A stretch of 64,000 bases of DNA from Janibacter sp. Soil728 (lineage in GTDB: Bacteria; Actinomycetota; Actinomycetes; Actinomycetales; Dermatophilaceae). The notes under the pieces are model-generated. The model saw nothing but the letters and a program-made list of their open reading frames with translations. It was not told where the DNA came from and did no database searches. Location of the stretch: the NCBI RefSeq assembly GCF_001428305.1, contig NZ_LMRZ01000001.1:372289-436288 (forward strand). The letters are read 5' to 3'. Of this stretch, positions 57,696 through 64,000 are shown piece by piece. The translations under genes were made by a program, and so were the position numbers. How positions within the stretch are numbered: the stretch's first letter is position 1; every line of letters starts with the position of its first letter.

Positions 57696-58921
57696 GCGTG
57701 ATCGTCGGCGCGCACGAGGGCCATCTGCCGGGGACGCCGGAGTACCGCCGGGTCGTCTGGTCGCTCTTCGCGGCGGGGACGGCCACCTTCGTCCTGCTCT
57801 ACTCGACGCAGTCGCTGCTGCCGGACTTCACCCGGCACTTCGGCGTCTCGAGCGAGAGTGCCACGCTGACGATCTCGCTCACGACCCTGGGCCTGGGCTG
57901 CGGCCTGCTCATCGCGGGACCGTTGTCGGATGTCGTCGGACGCACCCGGCTGATCCACCTCTCGCTGCTCGCGTCGGTGCTCGTCGGGCTGGCGTCCGCG
58001 CTCGCGCCGACGTGGACCTCGCTGCTCGTGCTGCGCTTCGCATCCGGGTTCGTCCTCGCCGGGCTGCCGGCCGTCGCCACGGCGTACCTGCGCGAGGAGC
58101 TGCACCCTTCGAGCCAGGCGAGGGCGTCAGGGCTCTACGTCGGCGGCACGGCCTTCGGCGGGATGTTCAGCCGGTTGCTCGCCGGCGCGGGAGCGGAGGT
58201 CGGTGGCTGGCGGTGGGGGATCGGGGCGACGGTCGCGCTCGGCCTCGCATGTGCCGTGGTCGTGCGCGTGTGGTTGCCGCCGTCACGCGGGTTCGTCGCC
58301 GTGCCCGGCAACCCACGGGCGCTGCTGGCCATGACGCGCAATGCGCTCACCGACCGTGGGTTGCTGATGCTCTACGCCATCGGTGGCTGCGTGCTCGGGG
58401 CGATGCAGGCCCCCTTCAACATCGTCGGTTTTCGCCTCACCGAGGCGCCCTTCCATCTCGGGCTCGGCCTGGCGAGCCTGGTCTTCCTCGTCTATCCGCT
58501 CGGGACGATCAGCGCGGCGTGGTTCGGCCGGCTCGCCGACCGCCATGGGCGAAGGGCGGTGGTCCCGGTGGGAGCGGGGATCGCGGCCGTCGGCGTGCTC
58601 GTCACGATCCCTGACCACCTCGTCACCCTCGTCATCGGGCTGGCGCTCGTGGTCATCGGCTTCTTCGCCGTGCACGGCATCGCGAGCGGGTGGGTGCCGA
58701 TGCGGGCACACGCTGGTGGGGCCAGTGCCAGCCAGGCGGCGTCGCTCTACCTCTTCACGTACTACCTGGGCTCCGCGGTCTTCGGCACGATCGCGGGCCT
58801 GGCCTGGACCCATCAGCAGTGGCCGGGGGTCGTGGCACTGTCGCTCGTGCTGCTCGCGGCCACGGCCGGGCTGACCATCCTGCTGCGGCGCACGCCATCG
58901 CTCGTGCCCGGCCAATCGTGA
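57692..58921 (+). CDS. MFS transporter, YnfM-like
   Basis: 409 residues, twelve transmembrane helices. The MFS motif between helices 2 and 3 is GPLSDVVGRTRLIHLSLLAS, and the one between 8 and 9 is FGRLADRHGRRAVVP. Resembles YnfM/inner membrane transport proteins exporting small drugs or metabolites. GTG 57692 overlaps the previous stop; GTG 57698 is an alternative. Converges on the next MFS gene with no gap, so transcription may collide there. Confidence 0.85.
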   Translation: MSVIVGAHEGHLPGTPEYRRVVWSLFAAGTATFVLLYSTQSLLPDFTRHFGVSSESATLTISLTTLGLGCGLLIAGPLSDVVGRTRLIHLSLLASVLVGLASALAPTWTSLLVLRFASGFVLAGLPAVATAYLREELHPSSQARASGLYVGGTAFGGMFSRLLAGAGAEVGGWRWGIGATVALGLACAVVVRVWLPPSRGFVAVPGNPRALLAMTRNALTDRGLLMLYAIGGCVLGAMQAPFNIVGFRLTEAPFHLGLGLASLVFLVYPLGTISAAWFGRLADRHGRRAVVPVGAGIAAVGVLVTIPDHLVTLVIGLALVVIGFFAVHGIASGWVPMRAHAGGASASQAASLYLFTYYLGSAVFGTIAGLAWTHQQWPGVVALSLVLLAATAGLTILLRRTPSLVPGQS

Positions 58922-60415
58922 CTACGACGCGGGTACGTCGTCGAGCGGCGCGCTCTCCTGGGGCACGTCCTCGGTCGTCATGTCGGCCCTCGGCGTCGAG
59001 ACCATCAGGCAGGTGACGACGGCGATCGCGGCGAGGGCCGTGAGCATGCCGAAGGCGACCTGCACGCCCGAGGCGCGCTCGGCCACGGTCGGGTCCGTGC
59101 CTGCGACGAGGGACATGACGGCGATGCTCGTGGCGGTGCCCGCGGCGCCGAAGACCTGCTGGGAGGAGCCGAGCAGCGCTGAGCCGTGGGCGTAGAGCGA
59201 GCTCGGCAGCGACCCGAGCCCGGCCGTGAAGAGCGGGGTGAAGAGCAGTGCCAGCGACAGGCTGAGCAGGACGTGCAGGAGCAGGATCGTCCACTGGCCG
59301 ACGTGCGGCACGAGGACCGTGAAGAGGCCCAGGGTGACGGTCATGCCGACGGCGCCGGGGAGGACGAGAGGGCGGGCGCCGATCCGGTCGTAGAGGCGTC
59401 CGATGGTCGGCCCGAGCAGACCCATCGCGATGCCGCCGGGGATGAGGAGCAGGCCGGTCTCGAGGGTGCTCAGGCCCAGTCCGCGCTGCAGGTGGATCGG
59501 CAGCAGGATGATCGAGCTGATGAGCGCGGCGAACCCGAGGCACATGGTGACGAAGGCGCCGGTGAAGCTGCGGTGGGTGAAGGCGCGCAGGTCCATCAGC
59601 GGGTCGCCGTGGCGGGCGAGCGCGAGCTGGCGCAGGACGAAGGCGATGAGGGCGACCGCGGCGACGCCCGCGGCCAGCGCCGGGTCGACGACGGGCTCGG
59701 GGGCAGGGTCGCCGGTGCCGCCGTGGCCGCCGCCGAGACCCGAGAGGCCATAGACGAGACCGCCGAAGCCGACGGTGGCCAGCGCGACGCTGAGGATGTC
59801 GAGGCGGCTGTCCTGACGCTCGCCGACATCGGGCAGGTGGCGCAGACCCAGCCACAGGGCAGCCGCAGCGATGGGCAGGACGGCGATGAAGATCAGGCGC
59901 CAGGTCCCGAGCTCGAGGAGCAGACCGGACACGGCGGGCCCCATGGCGGGGGCGACGGCGATGACGAGCGAGACATTGCCCATCGTGCGGCCCCGGTCGG
60001 CGACGGGCACGAGGTCCATGAGCGTGGTCATGAGCAGCGGGATCATGATGGCGGTGCCGGCGGCCTGGACCACCCGGGCGGCCACGAGGACCTCGAAGGT
60101 GGGGGCCGCTGCCGCGATGGTCGTGCCCACGGTGAACAGGCCCATCGCCAGGGCGAAGGTGCGCCGGGTCGCCAGGCGCCGCATGATCCAGCCGGTCATC
60201 GGGATGACGACGGCCATGGTGAGCATGAAGGCGGTCGTCAGCCACTGCGCGGTCGTCTCGGGGACGCGGAACTCGTCCATGAGGCGCGGGATCGCGTTGT
60301 TCATGATCGTCTCGTTGAGGATCACGACGAAGGTGGCGACGGTGAGCACGCGCAGGACCAGGGTCGTCTGGGCAGGCGTGGTCACGGCGTGCGGCGCGGC
60401 CGCGGGGGAAGGCAT
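58922..60415 (-). CDS. MFS drug exporter, DHA2 (EmrB/QacA) family
   Basis: 497 residues, fourteen transmembrane helices. Family marks are LNETIMNNAIPRLMDEF in helix 1 and WLTTAFMLTMAVVIPMTGW. Exports drugs by proton antiport. ATG 60415 has a good ribosome-binding site (GGAGG, 60418-60422); ATG 60424 lies three codons upstream without one. The stop is immediately next to the stop of the convergent MFS gene. Divergent from the DUF2277 gene. Confidence 0.88.
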   Translation of the reverse strand: MPSPAAAPHAVTTPAQTTLVLRVLTVATFVVILNETIMNNAIPRLMDEFRVPETTAQWLTTAFMLTMAVVIPMTGWIMRRLATRRTFALAMGLFTVGTTIAAAAPTFEVLVAARVVQAAGTAIMIPLLMTTLMDLVPVADRGRTMGNVSLVIAVAPAMGPAVSGLLLELGTWRLIFIAVLPIAAAALWLGLRHLPDVGERQDSRLDILSVALATVGFGGLVYGLSGLGGGHGGTGDPAPEPVVDPALAAGVAAVALIAFVLRQLALARHGDPLMDLRAFTHRSFTGAFVTMCLGFAALISSIILLPIHLQRGLGLSTLETGLLLIPGGIAMGLLGPTIGRLYDRIGARPLVLPGAVGMTVTLGLFTVLVPHVGQWTILLLHVLLSLSLALLFTPLFTAGLGSLPSSLYAHGSALLGSSQQVFGAAGTATSIAVMSLVAGTDPTVAERASGVQVAFGMLTALAAIAVVTCLMVSTPRADMTTEDVPQESAPLDDVPAS

Positions 60416-60471
60416 GTCCTCCATGGTCGGTCAGAGCGCCGACATCGACCAAACGGGAGGAGACTGGTGGC

Positions 60472-60747
60472 ATGTGCCGAAACATCCGACAGCTGCACAA
60501 CTTCGAGCCCCCGGCCACGAGTGACGAGGTGCGCGCCGCCGCGCTGCAGTACGTGCGCAAGGTGAGCGGGTCGACCAAGCCGAGCCAGGCCAACCAGGCG
60601 GCCTTCGACGAGGCGGTCGAGGAGATCGCCCAGGTGACCCAGCACCTCCTCTCGCACCTGACCACCAACGCGCCGCCGAAGGACCGTGAGGTCGAGGCGG
60701 AGAAGGCCAAGGAGCGTGCCCGGATTCGTTACGGAAAAACGGGCTGA
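60472..60747 (+). CDS. DUF2277 protein
   Basis: 91 residues. Starts MCRNIRQLHNFEPPATSDEV, the hallmark of DUF2277, and ends with a charged helix (EVEAEKAKERARIRYGKTG). Small helical protein of unknown function, widespread in actinobacteria. GGGAGGAGACTGGTGGC lies before the ATG. Followed by a hairpin at 60776-60799. Confidence 0.88.
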   Translation: MCRNIRQLHNFEPPATSDEVRAAALQYVRKVSGSTKPSQANQAAFDEAVEEIAQVTQHLLSHLTTNAPPKDREVEAEKAKERARIRYGKTG

Positions 60748-60775
60748 CTGGACTTGCGCGACGGGGCCGAATATG

Positions 60776-60803
60776 TCCTCCGGGCGTGTCACCGGAGGAT
60801 TTA
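60776..60803 (+). terminator. Hairpin after DUF2277
   Basis: TCCTCCGG (60776-60783) pairs with CCGGAGGA (60792-60799) over an 8-nt loop and is followed by TTT. One of few terminators here not built on the CGAAGGG word. Confidence 0.55.
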
Positions 60804-60817
60804 CGGCGTGTCGCCCC

Positions 60818-60990
60818 TGTGGATGATCTGCGGATAAGTTTTTTCGGGTCCACATCTGTGCGATCGCGTTTGTGCAGGTCAGAAGGGGTGCTGTGACCTG
60901 TGTGACGTCGAGATCCACAGGGTTGTCCACTGGCTGTGCACAGTGCTATGGCGCGTCGTCCACAGTCTGTCCACATCTTTGTCCACAGGC
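60818..60990. promoter_or_regulatory. DnaA-box cluster upstream of dnaB
   Basis: The gene-free stretch 60748-61099 carries many boxes: perfect TTGTCCACA at 60979-60987, and one-mismatch boxes TTGTCCACT (60923), TCGTCCACA (60956) and CTGTCCACA (60967). Weaker sites include the inverted TGTGGATGA at 60818, GATCCACAG at about 60912 and the palindrome CTGTGCACAG (60934-60943). The area is less GC-rich (GGATAAGTTTTTT near 60832). Probably a DnaA-controlled promoter or DnaA-titration site. No dnaA or dnaN lies nearby, so I do not call it oriC. Confidence 0.65.
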
Positions 60991-61099
60991 CCGTTTGTCG
61001 TTGTCGGTGCGGAGTGCGACTCTGCTCTGACGTCTCCTTCGGGGGGCGTGCGGATCCCCCTTCGCCGGGGTCGTAGAGGACTCATGGAGGGCACACGCG

Positions 61100-62488
61100 G
61101 TGACGACGACCGAGATGGACACGGGCTACGGGGACTCGGGCTCGTACTCGTCCGGGCCGCCGTCCGATCGCCTGCCGCCCCAGGACCTCAATGCCGAGCA
61201 GTCGGTCCTCGGCGGCATGCTGCTGAGCAAGGACGCGATCGCCGATGTCGGCGAGACCGTCCGGGGGCACGACTTCTACCGGCCGTCGCACGAGGTCATC
61301 TTCGACGCGATCATCGACCTCTACAGCCGGGGCGAGCCTGCCGACGCGATCACGATCGCGGACGAGCTGAGCAAGCGCGGCAACCTGCAGCGTGCCGGTG
61401 GGCAGGCCTACCTGCACGACCTCATCCAGTCGGTGCCGACCGCGGCCAACGCGGGGTACTACGCGCAGATCGTCGCCGAGCGGGCCGTTCTGCGCCGACT
61501 CGTCGAGGCCGGGACCAAGATCGTCCAGATGGGCTACGCCCAGGGCGGCGGTGACGTCGAGGAGATCGTCAACTCCGCGCAGGCCGAGGTCTACGGGGTC
61601 GCGGAGAAGCGCGGCGGCGAGGACTACGCCCCTCTGTGGGACACGCTCAACGAGACGATGACCGAGATCGAGGTCGCGGCCGGGCGCACCGACGAGATGA
61701 CGGGTGTGCCCACGGGATTCACCGATCTCGACGAGCTGACGCACGGTCTGCACCCGGGGCAGATGGTCGTCATCGCGGCGAGGCCGGCCGTCGGAAAATC
61801 TACGCTGGGAGTGGACATCGCCCGTGCGGCGGCGATCCACCACCAGATGCCGAGCGCGATCTTCTCCCTCGAGATGAGCCGCAGCGAGATCACCATGCGT
61901 GTCCTCGCGGCGGAGGCGAGCATCCAGCTGCAGCACCTGCGTCGCGGCAAGATGAGCGACCCGGACTGGCGCAAGCTCTCCCGGGTCGTCGGACGGATCA
62001 GCGACAGCCCGCTCTACATCGACGACTCGCCCAACCTGTCGCTCATGGAGATCCGGGCCAAGGCGCGGCGGCTGAAGCAGCAGCACAACCTCAAGCTCAT
62101 CGTCATCGACTACCTGCAGCTGATGAGCTCGGGCAAGAAGGTCGAGTCCCGTCAGCAGGAGGTCTCGGAGTTCTCCCGTGCGCTGAAGCTCCTGGCCAAG
62201 GAGCTGCAGGTCCCGGTCATCGCGATCAGCCAGCTGAACCGTGGTCCCGAGCAGCGCACCGACAAGCGTCCGGCGATGAGCGACCTGAGAGAAAGTGGAT
62301 CGATCGAGCAAGATGCGGACATCGTGATCCTGCTCCACCGCGACCGCGACCCAGGCTCGGAGCGCGAAGGGGAGGCCGACGTCATCGTCGCCAAGCACCG
62401 AAACGGCCCCACCGCTGACATCGTGCTCGGCTTCCAGGGGCACTACGCGCGGTTCTCGAACCTGGCGAAGGACTCTGGCGGGTTCTAG
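61100..62488 (+). CDS. dnaB: Replicative DNA helicase
   Basis: 462 residues. N-terminal DnaB domain (about 28-130, starting PPQDLNAEQSVLGGMLLS), linker and RecA-like helicase domain with Walker A AARPAVGKSTLGVD, Walker B LIVIDYLQLMSS and the arginine-finger region QDADIVILLHRD. Unwinds DNA at the fork as a hexamer. No intein, unlike some actinobacterial DnaB proteins. GTG 61100 with GGAGGG upstream. Preceded by the DnaA-box cluster. In many actinobacteria it follows rplI directly; here it is separated by 57 kb. Confidence 0.95.
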   Translation: MTTTEMDTGYGDSGSYSSGPPSDRLPPQDLNAEQSVLGGMLLSKDAIADVGETVRGHDFYRPSHEVIFDAIIDLYSRGEPADAITIADELSKRGNLQRAGGQAYLHDLIQSVPTAANAGYYAQIVAERAVLRRLVEAGTKIVQMGYAQGGGDVEEIVNSAQAEVYGVAEKRGGEDYAPLWDTLNETMTEIEVAAGRTDEMTGVPTGFTDLDELTHGLHPGQMVVIAARPAVGKSTLGVDIARAAAIHHQMPSAIFSLEMSRSEITMRVLAAEASIQLQHLRRGKMSDPDWRKLSRVVGRISDSPLYIDDSPNLSLMEIRAKARRLKQQHNLKLIVIDYLQLMSSGKKVESRQQEVSEFSRALKLLAKELQVPVIAISQLNRGPEQRTDKRPAMSDLRESGSIEQDADIVILLHRDRDPGSEREGEADVIVAKHRNGPTADIVLGFQGHYARFSNLAKDSGGF

Positions 62489-62622
62489 TTTCGAGAAGCA
62501 CGGAAGTCTGCACCGCACCGACGGCAGTCCTGCCCTCAACGCGCCAGGTCGGCCGTTTGAAGCTGTGTGAGTGCAGTCGTCTCGGCGTAGCGGCGCCATC
62601 CTGTTTTGGCACACTGGCGTGC

Positions 62623-63351
62623 ATGCCGTCCGAATCCCAGATTGCCGAGCAGCAACCCGATTACTACGACACCTTCGCTGATGCGTACACGCGGGAGAAC
62701 GAAAACGGCCTGTTCAACCGGTGGTACGCGCGGCCAGCGGTCTTGGACCTGCTCGGTGACGTCGCCGGGCGGCGCATCTTGGACGCTGGTTGCGGTTCCG
62801 GGCCGTTACTTTCCGACCTGAAACGGCGGGGCGCAAGCGTGGCAGGGTTTGACGCCAGCCCCGCGATGATCCGCCTCGCCCGGGAGCGGCTCGGAGACGC
62901 AGCCGACTTGAAGGTGGCCGATCTGACCCAGCCACTCCCGTACGACGACGAGGCGTTCGACGACGCGTTGGCGGTGCTCGTGCTGCACTACCTCGAGGAC
63001 TGGTCGCGGCCGTTGGCCGAGCTGCGCCGGGTGCTGGTTTCCGGCGGTCGGCTGATCGTGGTGGTCAATCACCCCGCCATCCCGCCGGTGATGTACCCCG
63101 AGGTGAACTACTTCGAGACCGTGCCGAACGAGGAAAAGTATGACTTCGACGGCTTCTCCGCGACGCTGACGATCTGGTACCGATCGCTTAGCGCGATGTC
63201 GAAGTCGTTCACCGCCGCGGGCTTCAGGATCTCGGCGATCGACGAACCGGCGGTGTCGCCCGATACGCCGTCCGAGCTGTTACCGACGAGCGACGTCGAC
63301 CCCACCCGTTTCATCGGATTCATCTTCTTCGCCCTCGAGGCCGTCTCCTAG
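62623..63351 (+). CDS. Class I SAM-dependent methyltransferase
   Basis: 242 residues. SAM-binding motif I RRILDAGCGSGPLLSDL (about 50-66), acidic FDASPAMIRLARERLG, motif IV LAVLVLHYLED and post-motif LRRVLVSGGRLIVVV, as in Methyltransf_11 small-molecule enzymes. ATG 62623 begins the recognisable sequence; the open frame starts at 62557. The coding sequence is somewhat less GC-rich, with codons such as TTG and GAA more frequent than in neighbours, so it may be a recent arrival. The substrate is unknown. No operon partner. Confidence 0.82.
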   Translation: MPSESQIAEQQPDYYDTFADAYTRENENGLFNRWYARPAVLDLLGDVAGRRILDAGCGSGPLLSDLKRRGASVAGFDASPAMIRLARERLGDAADLKVADLTQPLPYDDEAFDDALAVLVLHYLEDWSRPLAELRRVLVSGGRLIVVVNHPAIPPVMYPEVNYFETVPNEEKYDFDGFSATLTIWYRSLSAMSKSFTAAGFRISAIDEPAVSPDTPSELLPTSDVDPTRFIGFIFFALEAVS

Positions 63352-63411
63352 GTTCGTGCCTCGATCGCATCTGGGGGCGCGGCGCAGCAGCAGACCCGCC
63401 CGCCCAGCGAC

Positions 63412-64000
63412 TCAGCGCATACCGGTCATACGGCGCATGAGTGCGTCGTAGGCACGGGTCGGCAGGCAGCGGTGGATGAATAGGAGCGGCCTGGCGCCGG
63501 AGCCGACGGCGTAGCGGGTCTTGGGCCGGCCAGCGGCGGCAGCCTTGACGATGGTGTTGGCAATGACCTCGGGGGATGAGGCGCGCTTGGCCGTCGACTC
63601 TGACCTGGTGACCTCGGCGACGGACTTCGTCTGCTTGGCGTACGCCCCGGCGCCGGATGCCTCGTCCAGGTGGTCGGCGACGATCGAGTTGAACTCTGTG
63701 GCGATCGCTCCGGGCTCGATGATCACTACGTCGATCCCGAACTCCTTGGTCTCCAGTCGGAGGCAGTCGCTGAATGCCTCGAATGCGAACTTGGTGGCGT
63801 GGTACCAGGCGCCGAAGGGGGTGTAGATCTTGCCGCCCATGGAGGTGACGTTGACGATCGTGCCGCTGCGGCGCTCACGCATCCCCGGCAGGACGAGCTG
63901 GATGAGCCGGGCGGCACCGAACAGGTTGACCTCGAACTGACGACGGGCCTCCTCCAGCGGGACGTCCTCGACGGCGCCGTAGGAGCCGTAGCCTGCGTTG
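63412..64000 (-). CDS. SDR-family oxidoreductase (5' end beyond window)
   Basis: About 196 C-terminal residues. The frame enters from the right edge with NAGYGSYGAVEDVPLEE, the NAG motif of classical SDRs, followed by catalytic Ser in VNVTSMGGKIY and YHATKFA (Tyr-x3-Lys). The C-terminus LPTRAYDALMRRMTGMR is typical of SDRs annotated as short-chain dehydrogenases with broad alcohol or ketone substrates. The N-terminal cofactor motif lies outside. Convergent with the methyltransferase gene, 60 bp apart. Confidence 0.88.
   Translation of the reverse strand, partial: NAGYGSYGAVEDVPLEEARRQFEVNLFGAARLIQLVLPGMRERRSGTIVNVTSMGGKIYTPFGAWYHATKFAFEAFSDCLRLETKEFGIDVVIIEPGAIATEFNSIVADHLDEASGAGAYAKQTKSVAEVTRSESTAKRASSPEVIANTIVKAAAAGRPKTRYAVGSGARPLLFIHRCLPTRAYDALMRRMTGMR

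Noticed and set aside
60748-61099. Chromosomal origin of replication
   Set aside because: DnaA boxes are present, but dnaA, dnaN and gyrase genes are not nearby, and the cluster is small and adjacent to dnaB. Called a regulatory or titration region instead.
1935-63823. CGAAGGG as an FtsK-orienting (KOPS-like) or strand-biased architecture sequence
   Set aside because: The two orientations are nearly balanced (about 41 versus 34) and interleaved along the window, whereas KOPS-type words are strongly skewed on a replichore.

Overview
The window is a high-GC (roughly 70% by eye) actinobacterial chromosome segment. The ponA-rpsF-ssb-rpsR-rplI order, a cysteine-free ribosomal protein S18, TipA-type and class F sortase genes and an OmpA-family protein behind an actinobacterial lipoprotein all point to Micrococcales. 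An Intrasporangiaceae-like organism (Janibacter/Knoellia type) is my best guess, from gene order and protein style only. No tRNA, rRNA, CRISPR array or complete insertion sequence was seen.

Layout. 0-4 kb: end of a class A penicillin-binding protein, a GT87-type membrane glycosyltransferase and the rpsF-ssb-rpsR-rplI operon. 4-11 kb: lipoprotein/OmpA pair, DUF3352 membrane protein, a SUFU-like protein, an AGCS alanine:sodium symporter and a MATE exporter. 11-16.2 kb: a tightly overlapping MoxR-DUF58-vWA-vWA (Bat-like) operon. 16.2-29.6 kb: a GntR regulator facing a complete myo-inositol catabolic cluster (IolG, IolE-like, IolC, Cgl0158-type aldolase, IolB, IolD), a sugar ABC transporter, a second Gfo/Idh dehydrogenase and MmsA/IolA. 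29.7-32.8 kb: alpha/beta hydrolase and a HelD-type helicase. 33-39.8 kb: a block that looks like rhizopine mocDEF (desaturase-fold oxygenase, Rieske ferredoxin, ferredoxin reductase) with a LacI regulator, then, convergent, a third Gfo/Idh dehydrogenase, an SDR and a PhyH-type dioxygenase. 39.9-52.5 kb: VapBC, multicopper oxidase, TipA-type MerR, CHRD protein with class F sortase, YCII/ECF sigma pair, ArsR/SRPBCC pair, PhoX-like protein, TusA-like protein, glutathione peroxidase, GlxA-type regulator and isochorismatase-like hydrolase. 52.7-54.2 kb: a lower-GC gene joining DUF2510, coiled coils, DUF4041 and a GIY-YIG nuclease. 54.4-60.8 kb: CopA/CopZ, YhhN protein, two MFS transporters, DUF2277. 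60.8-64 kb: a DnaA-box cluster, dnaB, a methyltransferase and a partial SDR.

How it works together. The strongest system-level reading is that the iol cluster (16-29.6 kb) and the moc-like block (33-39.8 kb) form one catabolic unit for inositol derivatives. The oxygenases would unmask O-methylated or aminated inositols (rhizopine, pinitol, ononitol or similar), the three Gfo/Idh dehydrogenases and the TIM-barrel isomerase would feed the ring into the Iol pathway, and MmsA would finish to acetyl-CoA. This is inference from family membership and synteny.

Non-coding structure is rich. The word CGAAGGG/CCCTTCG recurs about 75 times on both strands, and inverted pairs of it build most of the terminators. 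A 45-bp REP-like repeat occurs three times around the moc-like block. A second REP-like family supplies the start codon of the ECF sigma gene. A TGTCNNGACA operator lies before both iolG and mmsA.
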